A stretch of 64,000 nucleotides of DNA from Candidatus Gallipaludibacter merdavium (lineage in GTDB: Bacteria > Bacteroidota > Bacteroidia > Bacteroidales > Paludibacteraceae). The stretch is taken from assembly GCA_017694875.1 (NCBI GenBank), contig JADIMG010000097.1, positions 28,500 through 92,499 of the forward strand. The letters run 5' to 3'. Below the pieces are notes generated by a model, which saw nothing but the letters and a program-made list of their open reading frames with translations, searched no databases and had not been told where the DNA came from. This document shows positions 37,864-46,443 of the stretch, in pieces (the first letter of the stretch is position 1; each line of letters opens with the position of its first letter). A program made the translations under genes and the position numbers.

Positions 37864-39024
37864 ATGGCAAAAATATTAGTAATAGACGACGAGCGCAGCA
37901 TACGCAACACCCTAAAGGAGATTTTAGAGTTTGAACAGCACAAAGTAGAGCTTGCAGAGGACGGGAAGAAAGGGCTAGAAATGGCCAAAAGCATGAATTA
38001 CGACATCATCTTTTCCGATATCAAGATGCCGGAGATAGATGGTATGGACTTACTACATGCACTTATCAACGACGGCATTGAGACCCCCATTGTCATGATT
38101 TCCGGACACGGAAACATTGAGACAGCCGTAGAGGCTATCAAAATCGGAGCCTTTGACTTTATTGAAAAACCGATAGACTTGAACCGGTTGCTTGTTACCG
38201 TAAAAAATGCCTTGGACAAAAAGAATCTGGTAACAACCACCAAAACGCTGAAGAAGAAAGTTGACAACAAATACCAGATGATAGGTCAGTCGCCAGCCAT
38301 CGAGCATTTGCGTGACATGATTAACCGTATTGCTCCGACTGACGCCCGTGTTCTCATCACAGGTGAGAACGGAACAGGTAAGGAAGTGGTAGCCCGCCAG
38401 ATATATGCCTTAAGCAACCGCAGCAAAGCCCCCTTTGTTGAAGTAAACTGTGCAGCCATTCCTTCTGAATTGATTGAAAGCGAATTGTTCGGACATGAAA
38501 AAGGAGCCTTTACTTCCGCCATCAAACAACGCATTGGAAAATTTGAGCAGGCAGACGGCGGCACCTTGTTTTTAGACGAAATAGGCGATATGAGTCTGTC
38601 AGCCCAGACCAAAGTATTGCGTGCCCTTCAAGAAAACGAAATTTCGCGTGTGGGAAGTGACAAAAACATACATGTAGATGTACGTGTTATCGCCGCAACC
38701 AACAAAAATCTGAAAAAAGAGATTGAGGAAGGCAATTTCCGCGAAGATTTGTATCATCGTCTGAACGTAATACCTCTACACGTACCCAGCCTGAAAGAGC
38801 GCATAGAAGACATTCCATTACTGGTGGAGTATTTCTGCCAACTTATTGGCAACGAGCACGGAAAGCCCGCCAGAAAATTCACCGATGAAGCTGTTCAGTA
38901 CCTGCAAACCAAGGAATGGACCGGCAACATACGTGAATTGCGCAATGTAGTGGAACGTCTCATCATATTGGGCAGCGACCCGATAAGTTTGGCAGACGTT
39001 GAGTTATTTGGAGGTATGTCATAA
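37864..39024 (+). CDS. NtrC-family sigma-54 response regulator lacking a DNA-binding domain
   Basis: 386 residues. Receiver domain with D8/D9 and phospho-acceptor D52 (FSDIKMP), then an AAA+ activator domain: Walker A GENGTGKE, HEKGAFTSAIK (GAFTGA loop with Ser in place of the second Gly), Walker B GGTLFLDEIGDM, R-finger region FREDLYHRLNVIPLHVPSL and sensor II WTGNIRELRNVVERL. The chain stops right after this at DPISLADVELFGGMS, with no Fis-type helix-turn-helix. No histidine kinase is adjacent. Probably activates without specific DNA binding, or has another role. Confidence 0.88.
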   Translation: MAKILVIDDERSIRNTLKEILEFEQHKVELAEDGKKGLEMAKSMNYDIIFSDIKMPEIDGMDLLHALINDGIETPIVMISGHGNIETAVEAIKIGAFDFIEKPIDLNRLLVTVKNALDKKNLVTTTKTLKKKVDNKYQMIGQSPAIEHLRDMINRIAPTDARVLITGENGTGKEVVARQIYALSNRSKAPFVEVNCAAIPSELIESELFGHEKGAFTSAIKQRIGKFEQADGGTLFLDEIGDMSLSAQTKVLRALQENEISRVGSDKNIHVDVRVIAATNKNLKKEIEEGNFREDLYHRLNVIPLHVPSLKERIEDIPLLVEYFCQLIGNEHGKPARKFTDEAVQYLQTKEWTGNIRELRNVVERLIILGSDPISLADVELFGGMS

Positions 39025-39036
39025 AAAAGGAACCGT

Positions 39037-39810
39037 ATGAAAACAGCATTTATCACAGGAGTGACTGAAGGAATAGGCTACGAATTGGTTCAACTTTTCG
39101 TCCGCGACGGCTATCATGTCATTTTGGTAGCACGCAACGAAAAGAAGTTGATGGAAATGTCGGAAAAGATTAAGGCTTCGGGTGGCCAAGCCGACTATTA
39201 CGCAAGTGACTTGAGCCAAATAGACAATGCCAAAAGCATATATGAAGACTTGCAGCGTCGGCAATTATTGCCCGATTGCGTAGTGAACAACGCCGGTTTT
39301 GGCACCAGTGGTCAATATACAGAAATCGATTGGCAGAAAGAGCAGGAAATGATGCAGCTCAACATGCTCACATTGGCTTATTTCAGCAAGAAGTTTACCC
39401 ACGACATGAAGAAGCGCGGCTATGGTCGCCTGATGAATGTTGCCAGCACGGCAGCTTTTGAGAGTGTACCTTATATGGCAGCCTACGGAGCCACCAAAGC
39501 ATTCGTATTGAGTCTTTCCGAAGCACTGGCATTTGAATTGAAAGGAAGCGGAGTGAGCGTGACAACCCTATGCCCGGGCGTAACCGAAAGCAAATTCCAT
39601 GCAACGGCTCATACCATCAACACGCTGCAAAAATCCAAGCTACTGCCTCAAGCCACCGCTTCAGATGTAGCCCGATACGGCTATAAGGCCATGATGAAAG
39701 GCAAGACTATAGCTGTACATAAATTGGGTAATAGGCTCAATATTCTTGTATCCCGCTTCCTGCCTCGCTGCATTGTAACAAAATTAGCAGCAACCGCAAC
39801 TACCGAATAA
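39037..39810 (+). CDS. Short-chain dehydrogenase/reductase
   Basis: 257 residues. Rossmann motif TGVTEGIGYEL (TGxxxGIG), the NNAG motif CVVNNAGFG, catalytic Ser in ASTAAFESV and YGATK (YxxxK). The C-terminal TLCPGVTESKFHA is typical of the DltE/YqjQ branch of SDRs. NAD(P)H-dependent oxidoreductase of unknown substrate. It is 12 bases after the regulator gene and in the same run as purD. Confidence 0.9.
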   Translation: MKTAFITGVTEGIGYELVQLFVRDGYHVILVARNEKKLMEMSEKIKASGGQADYYASDLSQIDNAKSIYEDLQRRQLLPDCVVNNAGFGTSGQYTEIDWQKEQEMMQLNMLTLAYFSKKFTHDMKKRGYGRLMNVASTAAFESVPYMAAYGATKAFVLSLSEALAFELKGSGVSVTTLCPGVTESKFHATAHTINTLQKSKLLPQATASDVARYGYKAMMKGKTIAVHKLGNRLNILVSRFLPRCIVTKLAATATTE

Positions 39811-39926
39811 CGGCAGCCATCAATAGGAACAATATAAGCGCCTTATTACCAATCGCATAATTGATATATAGTATCCCAATTATAGTGATGGTGTGTCATA
39901 CCATGCAATCTGATACACCCTATAAG

Positions 39927-39966
39927 GATTGTGTCAAAATGAGTCATTTTGGCACAATCTCTTTTT
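39927..39966 (+). terminator. Long hairpin terminator downstream of the purD run
   Basis: 15-bp stem GATTGTGTCAAAATG (39927-39941) / CATTTTGGCACAATC (39945-39959) with one G:U pair, 3-base loop, followed by TCTTTTT. It lies 117 bases after the SDR stop. Confidence 0.7.
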
Positions 39967-40113
39967 CCCTTGATTGAAATCAGTACCAAAGACAGCTTCT
40001 CCTAACCTTTAACAAGGAAGAGAAAAATGTCAAAAAACACAATAACAATACAACAAAGTGCCATAACATTCCCACCTTTTTTACAAAAATCAAAAGTTAA
40101 ATGCATTCATATA

Positions 40114-40145
40114 CTTGTATGTATTGTTTTTTTATAGTATATTTG
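40114..40145 (+). promoter_or_regulatory. Promoter of the 169-residue lipoprotein gene
   Basis: CTTG at 40114-40117, 20 bases, TATATTTG at 40138-40145. Leader of about 73 bases. Confidence 0.65.
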
Positions 40146-40224
40146 CAAAATCATTGCAGAAAATGGGATTGCATAGATTCTTATTAAGAAAAAAGCATAG
40201 CTAACATCAAAAAATTAAACGAAC

Positions 40225-40734
40225 ATGAAAACATTACATATAGTTTTAATTAATTTCCTATTAATCTTATCCTCCTGTAGCCAACAGTCAAATAAAGTCA
40301 TCAACAGTCAGGATTTGGCAGGCACATATACAGCCGAGTTGGGTCCCCTATGGGAACAGATATTGGAACGGAGCGCCAAGACCAACAATGCTGACAGAGA
40401 TTTTGAAATAGCACAAAATATGGCCTCCATGTTCTTGTCATCCATATCCATCCAAATAAGTTTTAATGACAATAACCATGGTCTATACGAAATTAATGGA
40501 GTTGGTCTGGATCTACTGAATGCCCTAGCGGAAGTACCTGGAATAACGCCTACCGAGTTTGAATACGAGATTAGAAATGACTCTGTACTATATATCCGAT
40601 TTATCAATGAACCATCACAAATGGATTTTGAGCCGGCAGGCGTATTGGAAAAAGTAGATGGGTACAGACATATCAAGCTACACATAAAAGACTGTGGCGA
40701 ACTGGACATGTACAAAAAATCCACAAAAATTTGA
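40225..40734 (+). CDS. Lipoprotein of unknown function
   Basis: 169 residues. MKTLHIVLINFLLILSSC is a lipobox signal with Cys18. The mature chain begins SQQSNKVINSQDLAGTYTAE, a lipocalin/NlpE-like 'DLAGTYTA' opening, and continues with beta-rich sequence (SISIQISFNDNNHGLYEING, NDSVLYIRFINEPSQMDFEP). No family is recognised with confidence. Monocistronic, own promoter, terminator about 180 bases downstream. Confidence 0.65.
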   Translation: MKTLHIVLINFLLILSSCSQQSNKVINSQDLAGTYTAELGPLWEQILERSAKTNNADRDFEIAQNMASMFLSSISIQISFNDNNHGLYEINGVGLDLLNALAEVPGITPTEFEYEIRNDSVLYIRFINEPSQMDFEPAGVLEKVDGYRHIKLHIKDCGELDMYKKSTKI

Positions 40735-41053
40735 TTGCTAGGAAAAGATTTCAAACATACAAAAAAAACTATTCTCTCTTAAATCACGACCATAAGCAAA
40801 AACATAATCAGGCGAATGGTGTTTTAAAGACAGAAAAAGCCTAGAATCAACAATGCAAGGATTCAGATAAGGGCTGCGAGCTTCAATAACTCCGCCCCAT
40901 TTGCAAAGCGAGGAGATTGGGAAACCAATCTCCTTTTTTTAATGAAAGGTAAAATATACACATATCAACGTCAAAAAATACACACTACAACTCTAAAGAC
41001 ACAGTAACTTTGCAGCAAAATGCTTATTATACACTATTTTAATCATCAATAAT
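40735..41053. other. Intergenic region, 319 bases
   Basis: Contains the terminator at 40911-40940 and a weak -7 box TAACTTTG (41005-41012) upstream of the pectate lyase gene. The 175 bases before the terminator are non-coding and could be a long 3' UTR or a small RNA; no promoter for such an RNA was found. Confidence 0.5.
40911..40940 (+). terminator. Strong terminator before the pectate lyase gene
   Basis: Perfect 10-bp stem AGGAGATTGG / CCAATCTCCT, GAAA tetraloop, followed by six or more T. An unusually stable intrinsic terminator. Confidence 0.9.
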
Positions 41054-43714
41054 ATGAAACAAACCAGGACAATTTTATTGATAGCGGTAATGTTTTTAGC
41101 CCGCATAGCCATGGCACAAGAGAGTGCGTTTGGCTATGGCGCCAATGCGACAGGAGGAGGCAACGCTACCCCGATTATTGTCACCAATGTGACAGAACTG
41201 AACAACGCATTGAAGGCTGACGGCAATAAGGTTATTTTAGTGAGCGGCACCATCACATTTACAGACCATCTGAGTGTGCAAGCCACTGACAAGACCCTGA
41301 TGGGATTGCCAGGCTCAAAATTAGTATCCAACGAACAAAACAAGGACAATTCCGGTATTTTGTATTTCAAAAGCGGGTCGAACAACCTGATTTTGCGCAA
41401 CCTTACCTTTGAAGGCCCCGGTGCCTACGACTGCGATGGTTGGGACTTGCTCTGTTTTGACGGTGTAACCGACGCATGGGTGGACCACTGCGATTTTTCA
41501 GATGGTTGCGACGGTAATTTCGACAACAAAGGTAATTCAGACAACATCACCATCAGCTGGTGCCGTTTCCACTATCTGAAACCGCCAAGAGTAGGTGGTT
41601 CTGGCGGTACAGACGACCACCGCTTTACCAATTTGATTGGTTCGAGTAGCTCTGACAAACCAAGCGACGGACGCTACAGCATGACCTGGGCTTATTGCTG
41701 GTGGGACGAAGGATGCAGAGAACGCATGACCCGCGCACGCAATTCTGAACTGCATTTCCTGAACTGCTATTGGAACTCATCCGTTGCCAACTACTATATC
41801 GGCCCGGAAAATGTCAATGCCTATGTAGAAGGATGCAGCTTTATTGGTCTGGATGCCGAGAAGATATGGAAAGAATATGGCGGTACCAACAATTGCAAAT
41901 GGATTGACTGCTATGCTGATGGTGACGGTCTTCCTTCCAACAGCGGCAGCGTGAGTGCACCCAATTATGACTACACAGCCATGAGTGCAGAAGAATCACG
42001 TACGGCCATCAGCGACCCTATATGTGGAGCCGGTGCCACGCTCATTGTCAGTGAAGACGGTAGCGTAAGCAGTGCTTGCAATGCGACCGAACCGTTATTA
42101 ACATCAGAAGGAGAAATTAACCAAGAAGTTTATACCGGTCAGGCCATCAGCACTATCAGCTTTACCGCTGGAGGCACAGCTACCAGCATCAGTGTAAGCA
42201 ATCTGCCAGCCGGATTGACATCCAACGTAGACAATCTGACCTTGACCATCAGCGGTATTCCTACTGAAAACGGCACTTACACAGTCACCGCCAGCGACGG
42301 TACACAAACAACGAGCCTTTCGGGAAGCATTACTCTGAATGAGCCAAGCGCCGCACCTGCCAATGAAGTATGCATCGACCTGAAGAAAGGTGACGTTCCA
42401 AGCATTGCAAATGGCGGCATACCGAGCGGATGGGAAGGATTGGAAATTACGGTCAACAACACCAAATCGACTTGGACAGAAAATGGATTCAATATGGGCG
42501 GCAATGCCGATTACATTGTCATCGACTTCCGCAATTTTGTAGATGCCACCATTGAACAAGTCAGCTTTGATGTTACGATACCCAATTTGAACGCCTCAAA
42601 AGGCCAAAACACCATTGGCTACCGCTTCACGGAAGACGGCGATAACAACACATACACCATAAGCAGCTCAGCAACAGAAACGGTTACCTTGTCTGCTCCT
42701 GAGCAATCTGAACTGGTATGGATTCAACGCACGGCAAGCACCGGTACGACCATCGGACAGATTTGCATCACGTTGAAAGAAAGCAGCACGGAAGCAACAG
42801 AACCGTCACTGACATCCACGGGTTCCCTTAGCCAAGATATTGTGGCCGGTCAAGCCATCAGTACCATCAGCTTTACCGCTGGAGGCACAGCTACCGACAT
42901 CAGCGTAAGCAATCTGCCAGCCGGATTGAGTTATGACATAGACAATCTGACCTTGACCATCAGCGGTGTTCCGACAGAAAGTGGCACTTATACAGTAACA
43001 GCCAGCGACGATACGCAATCAACAAGTATATCGGGAAGCATTACACTGATAGAATCAGATATAACCATACCTGCATACGAGGTATGCATCGACCTGAAGA
43101 AAGGTGACGTTCCAAGCATTGCAAACGGTGGTATACCGACCGGCTGGGAAGATTTGGTAATCACGGTTAACAACACCGAGTCGGATTGGACAGACAATGG
43201 ATTCAAGATGGGTGGAGATGCCGATTACATTGTTATCGATTTCCGCAACTACGAAGAAACCTATATTGACGAGGTCAGCTTCGATGTTACGATACCTAAT
43301 CTGGAAACAGCCAAAAGAAAAACCATTGGCTACCGCTTTACGGAAGACGGCGATAACAACACATACACCATTAGTTCTCCGGCAACAGAACTGGTAACCC
43401 TAACCGCTCCTGCCCAATCAGGATTGGTTTGGATTCAACGCACTGCCGGCACAGGTACGACCATCGGACAGATTTGCATCACGCTAACACAGAACACTAC
43501 CACTACCGGCATCATCGATAATACCGCTGAAAGTGCACTTAGACTGATGGGTACTATCCTTGTGAACGAAAGCGGCAAAACCGTTCAGATTTTCAACATG
43601 CAAGGCCAGTTGGTAGCATCGGGTGAAGGCAATATCGATATATCCAATTATGCAAACGGCATTTACGTTGCGCGTAGCATAGATGGATCAAGCAGTCTGA
43701 AATTCATGAAATAA
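41054..43714 (+). CDS. T9SS-sorted pectate lyase (PL1) with repeated beta-sandwich modules
   Basis: 886 residues. Signal peptide 1-22 (ends ARIAMAQ). The PL1 parallel beta-helix fills about 25-330: DKTLMGLPGSKLVSNEQN, WVDHCDFSDGCDGNFDNKGN, WCRFHYLKPPRVGGSGGTD and CWWDEGCRERMTRARNS (catalytic Arg and Ca-site Asp region). Then a 237-residue unit of an Ig/cadherin-like module (TSEGEINQEVYTGQAISTIS) and a beta-sandwich module (CIDLKKGDVPSIANGG) occurs twice, and a T9SS sorting domain closes the chain (VQIFNMQGQLVASGEG). It should cleave polygalacturonate on the cell surface. Terminator follows. Confidence 0.92.
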   Translation: MKQTRTILLIAVMFLARIAMAQESAFGYGANATGGGNATPIIVTNVTELNNALKADGNKVILVSGTITFTDHLSVQATDKTLMGLPGSKLVSNEQNKDNSGILYFKSGSNNLILRNLTFEGPGAYDCDGWDLLCFDGVTDAWVDHCDFSDGCDGNFDNKGNSDNITISWCRFHYLKPPRVGGSGGTDDHRFTNLIGSSSSDKPSDGRYSMTWAYCWWDEGCRERMTRARNSELHFLNCYWNSSVANYYIGPENVNAYVEGCSFIGLDAEKIWKEYGGTNNCKWIDCYADGDGLPSNSGSVSAPNYDYTAMSAEESRTAISDPICGAGATLIVSEDGSVSSACNATEPLLTSEGEINQEVYTGQAISTISFTAGGTATSISVSNLPAGLTSNVDNLTLTISGIPTENGTYTVTASDGTQTTSLSGSITLNEPSAAPANEVCIDLKKGDVPSIANGGIPSGWEGLEITVNNTKSTWTENGFNMGGNADYIVIDFRNFVDATIEQVSFDVTIPNLNASKGQNTIGYRFTEDGDNNTYTISSSATETVTLSAPEQSELVWIQRTASTGTTIGQICITLKESSTEATEPSLTSTGSLSQDIVAGQAISTISFTAGGTATDISVSNLPAGLSYDIDNLTLTISGVPTESGTYTVTASDDTQSTSISGSITLIESDITIPAYEVCIDLKKGDVPSIANGGIPTGWEDLVITVNNTESDWTDNGFKMGGDADYIVIDFRNYEETYIDEVSFDVTIPNLETAKRKTIGYRFTEDGDNNTYTISSPATELVTLTAPAQSGLVWIQRTAGTGTTIGQICITLTQNTTTTGIIDNTAESALRLMGTILVNESGKTVQIFNMQGQLVASGEGNIDISNYANGIYVARSIDGSSSLKFMK
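42089..42775 (+). repeat. Pectate lyase module pair, unit 1
   Basis: First copy of a 711-base period coding for an Ig-like module plus a beta-sandwich module; the matching positions in unit 2 lie exactly 711 bases downstream. Confidence 0.85.
42800..43486 (+). repeat. Pectate lyase module pair, unit 2
   Basis: Second copy. Long runs are shared with unit 1 at nucleotide level (for example GGAGGCACAGCTACC near 42170 and 42882), with balanced small indels, so the duplication is fairly recent. Confidence 0.85.
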
Positions 43715-43756
43715 ACATCGTTTTTTCAAGGTAAAAAAGATTGTGTTTTTCCCTCC

Positions 43757-43793
43757 AAAATCCTGCCCAAAACAATAATTGGGCAGGATTTTT
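43757..43793 (+). terminator. Pectate lyase terminator
   Basis: Stem AAATCCTGCCCAA / TTGGGCAGGATTT with an 8-base loop and T tail, 43 bases past the stop. Confidence 0.9.
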
Positions 43794-43823
43794 GTTTAAA
43801 CAGCAATGTTAAAAAACAATTGC

Positions 43824-45107
43824 ATGAAAATAGCAGTATTAAACGGAAGCCCTAAGGGCAATTATAGCATCACTCTCCAAAGCAGCCTTTATTTGGCCAA
43901 GCTATACAAAGAAGACACATTTGAAGTAATGAATGTTGGAAGCAAAATCAAATCATTGGAAAAAGACATTACTCCACTCAAGACTTTGCTCGAAAGGTCA
44001 GACATGGTTCTTTTTTCCTATCCCGTCTACACATTCATTGCACCTTACCAAATGCATAGGACCATTGAACTGATAAAGGAAAGTGGCGTGGATTTGCATG
44101 GTAAATATGCCGCACAGATAACAACCAGCAAACATTTCTATGATATGACGGCCCACGAATACATCAAGGAAAATGCATTGGATATGGGCATGAAATACAT
44201 AGGCGGTCTTTCGGCTGACATGGAAGATTTGCTCACTGAAAAAGGGCAGAAAGAACTGAAAAGCTTTTGGGAATATACCCAATTCCAATGCGGAGAAAGA
44301 GAAATGGGGAAACCCTCCAAAGCATACGACATTGTTATTGTGACCAACAGCCACAACGACCCGGCTTTAGACCAGATAATCGAGGAATTTCGCTCTGTCT
44401 GTCCAGCACCTACCCGCATAGTGAACATTGCCGACTTTCCCTTTATCGGCGGTTGTTTGGGTTGCTTCCATTGCGCTGGTGACGGTGAATGCATCTATAA
44501 AGACCACTTTGGCGACTTTTTGCGCGAGCATGTGCTCAATGCCGATGCCATTGTCTATGCCTATACCCTCAAAGACCATTCTATGGGGGCCAGTTTCAAG
44601 CAATATGATGACCGGCAATTTTGCAACGGGCACCGCATGATGAGTATCGGTATGCCAGTTGCCTATCTGGTAAATGGCAATCTGCAGGGAGAATACAATC
44701 TGCAAACCATAATGTATGCCCGTTCAGAAGTTGGCCAGAACATGTTGTGCGGCATTCTTGACAACCATTGCCCAGAAACCTTCTCCGCTGAACTTCAGCA
44801 ATTGGCCGACCGACTGATATTCAGCCTGAACCACCACACATTGCTGCCGCAAAACTTCTATGGCGTAGGTGGGACAAAGATTTTCCGTGATCTGATTTAT
44901 CTGATGCGCGGATTGATGGTAGCCGACCATAAATTTTACAAGAAACATGGCATATATGACGACTTTCCACAAAAGCATTGGGGCAAGATGTGGAAAATGA
45001 AGCTTATCGGATTCCTGGCCAACAACAAGAAGATACGCGCAAAAATGGGTAACAAGATGAACGAAGGCATGATTGCGCCTTATAAAAAACTGATTGAGCG
45101 ATTATAA
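43824..45107 (+). CDS. NAD(P)H-dependent oxidoreductase with two flavodoxin-like domains
   Basis: 427 residues from MKIAVLNGSPKGNYS; the ATG at 43806 lies in the terminator's T-rich flank and is not used. Domain 1 (1-150) opens with the FMN-loop LNGSPKGN. Domain 2 (about 165-330) starts IVIVTNSHNDP and carries GGCLGCFHCAGDGECIYKD, the Cys-rich loop of NADPH-dependent FMN reductase and iron-sulfur flavoprotein relatives. A 100-residue basic tail rich in Lys follows. A duplicated flavodoxin fold in one chain; electron donor and acceptor unknown. Confidence 0.8.
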   Translation: MKIAVLNGSPKGNYSITLQSSLYLAKLYKEDTFEVMNVGSKIKSLEKDITPLKTLLERSDMVLFSYPVYTFIAPYQMHRTIELIKESGVDLHGKYAAQITTSKHFYDMTAHEYIKENALDMGMKYIGGLSADMEDLLTEKGQKELKSFWEYTQFQCGEREMGKPSKAYDIVIVTNSHNDPALDQIIEEFRSVCPAPTRIVNIADFPFIGGCLGCFHCAGDGECIYKDHFGDFLREHVLNADAIVYAYTLKDHSMGASFKQYDDRQFCNGHRMMSIGMPVAYLVNGNLQGEYNLQTIMYARSEVGQNMLCGILDNHCPETFSAELQQLADRLIFSLNHHTLLPQNFYGVGGTKIFRDLIYLMRGLMVADHKFYKKHGIYDDFPQKHWGKMWKMKLIGFLANNKKIRAKMGNKMNEGMIAPYKKLIERL

Positions 45108-45110
45108 TGG

Positions 45111-45170
45111 ATTTGTTTCTATTTTCAGCTTGCTCAAATTTGCTACTCCACTCGCCTTTCACTATATTTG
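45111..45170 (+). repeat. 60-bp promoter repeat, copy 1
   Basis: Matches copy 2 (45263-45322) at all but about four of 60 positions. It carries TTTG (45139-45142), 20 bases, TATATTTG (45163-45170), a full promoter. Confidence 0.9.
45139..45170 (+). promoter_or_regulatory. Upstream promoter of the rsmE operon (P1)
   Basis: TTTG / N20 / TATATTTG, perfect consensus. It lies 216 bases from the rsmE start and just after the oxidoreductase stop. Confidence 0.7.
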
Positions 45171-45190
45171 AATAAAATAGGATGGCTCGG

Positions 45191-45202
45191 GATTTGCAAA
45201 TC
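45191..45202. promoter_or_regulatory. 12-bp palindrome between the two rsmE promoters
   Basis: GATTTGCAAATC, a perfect dyad, starts 21 bases after the -7 box of P1, so within its early transcribed region. Could be an operator; no regulator is known. Confidence 0.35.
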
Positions 45203-45262
45203 GTAAAACTTCGTTTTCCATTTAATGCTTGAATTTGGCGGCGCCTCAATAAACACAAATAA

Positions 45263-45322
45263 ATTTGTATTTATTTTCAGCTTGCCCAAATTTGCTACTC
45301 CACTCGCCTTTCACTATATTTG
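45263..45322 (+). repeat. 60-bp promoter repeat, copy 2
   Basis: Second copy of the 60-bp repeat, ending 64 bases before the rsmE start. Confidence 0.9.
45291..45322 (+). promoter_or_regulatory. Downstream promoter of the rsmE operon (P2)
   Basis: TTTG (45291-45294), 20 bases, TATATTTG (45315-45322), perfect consensus. The more likely main promoter because of its distance from the gene. Confidence 0.75.
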
Positions 45323-45385
45323 CTCCGAAAATGTAAATATAGAAAGGTTTGAGTCGCCCCTTTGGCAACCTTTAATAGACAGACT

Positions 45386-46087
45386 ATGTATCTATTTTAC
45401 GTACCTGATATAGACAAACGGCAAGAGTTGAACGAGGAGGAGTCGCAACATTGCGTCCGCGTGCTGCGCCTGAGTACCGGAGACAATATCTTGCTGACCG
45501 ACGGCCGCGGCACCACCTATGAAGCCCGCATTGTCAATCCACACCCCAAACATTGCAGTTTTGAGATTGTAAGCCGGCAAGAGCAAGTCAACAAACGCCC
45601 TTACCGCCTGCACATCGGCATTGCGCCGACCAAAAATATTGAGCGGCTGGAATGGATGATTGAAAAATGTGTGGAAATAGGTATCGATGAAATTACCCCT
45701 TTGCTGTGCCGCTTTTCCGAACGGAAGATTATCAAGCCAGAACGGTTGGAAAAAATCATGGTTTCCGCCGCCAAACAATCGCTCAAGGCCTATATGCCAG
45801 TGTTGCATGACATGTGTAGCTTCGATGAGTTTGTCAACTCCCATAACGAAGGGCAACGTTACATAGCCCATTGCTACGAACAAGACAAACGCCTGCTGCA
45901 AAAGGAAATCAAGCCGCACGAGGATTTGGTGATACTGATTGGCCCTGAAGGTGATTTCAGTGAGCAGGAAGTAGCTACCGCTCTTGCTGCCGGCTATGTT
46001 CCCGTATCATTAGGTTCAAGCCGTTTGCGCACGGAGACGGCTGGTGTAGTGGCCTGCCATACAGCCGCCCTAATCAATGAAGTATAA
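45386..46087 (+). CDS. rsmE: 16S rRNA (uracil1498-N3)-methyltransferase
   Basis: 233 residues from MYLFYVPDI; the earlier ATG at 45362 is not conserved. RsmE methylates U1498 of 16S rRNA. Seen: ESQHCVRVLRLSTGDNILLTDG (PUA-like N-domain), then the SPOUT trefoil domain with LIGPEGDFSEQEV and SLGSSRLRTETAGVVA (AdoMet knot). It leads the five-gene run to ybaK. Confidence 0.95.
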   Translation: MYLFYVPDIDKRQELNEEESQHCVRVLRLSTGDNILLTDGRGTTYEARIVNPHPKHCSFEIVSRQEQVNKRPYRLHIGIAPTKNIERLEWMIEKCVEIGIDEITPLLCRFSERKIIKPERLEKIMVSAAKQSLKAYMPVLHDMCSFDEFVNSHNEGQRYIAHCYEQDKRLLQKEIKPHEDLVILIGPEGDFSEQEVATALAAGYVPVSLGSSRLRTETAGVVACHTAALINEV

Positions 46088-46116
46088 CCAACAAACTAAT
46101 CCTAAATATTACCATT

Positions 46117-46440
46117 ATGAACGAAGAAGAACTCATGTATGACGATGATGCAGCCGTTGACTTCATCTATGATTTTTTGGACAAGGACGACCGCAAAGCC
46201 CTCACCAAGGATGACATCCAGTATGTATTGGACGTAATTTACGACTTTTACGAAAGCGAAGGTCTGATTCAAGATGATACCGCTGAAGCCGCCTGCATTG
46301 ACGAAGAAAAGATGTTTGAATTCATCACCAAGGCAGCCAAAAAAGACAATATTGCACTGACCGATGACCTTATTGACCAAATATTGGAAGGAGAATACCA
46401 ATATGGTTTGTCCATAGGCATCTACAGTGAAGAAGAATAA
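46117..46440 (+). CDS. Conserved hypothetical acidic protein
   Basis: 107 residues, strongly acidic (MNEEELMYDDDAAVDFIYDF, LDKDDRKALTKDDIQYVLDV), all helical in appearance, no signal or membrane segment. No known domain. It sits 29 bases after rsmE and 3 bases before the acyltransferase gene, and seems conserved in this place in Bacteroidales operons (memory, not checked). Not an antitoxin by neighbours, since the next gene is an acyltransferase. Confidence 0.75.
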   Translation: MNEEELMYDDDAAVDFIYDFLDKDDRKALTKDDIQYVLDVIYDFYESEGLIQDDTAEAACIDEEKMFEFITKAAKKDNIALTDDLIDQILEGEYQYGLSIGIYSEEE

Positions 46441-46443
46441 GCA

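Larger units (their letters stand above)
39811..40224. other. Intergenic region, 414 bases
   Basis: Holds a long hairpin terminator (39927-39966) and the next promoter (40114-40145). A shorter palindrome ATGGT GTGTCAT ACCAT precedes the terminator (39888-39904). No coding frame of any quality is seen. Confidence 0.6.

Noticed and set aside
39888..39904. Short palindrome ATGGTGTGTCATACCAT as a transposon end
   Set aside because: No second end, no target duplication and no transposase nearby.
45111..45322. Two similar 60-bp blocks as a possible CRISPR repeat pair
   Set aside because: Only two copies, no regular spacer length, no cas genes, and each block holds a full promoter; better explained as a promoter duplication.
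46117..46440. Acidic protein as an antitoxin
   Set aside because: No toxin-like partner lies on either side and the gene is embedded in an rsmE-acyltransferase operon.
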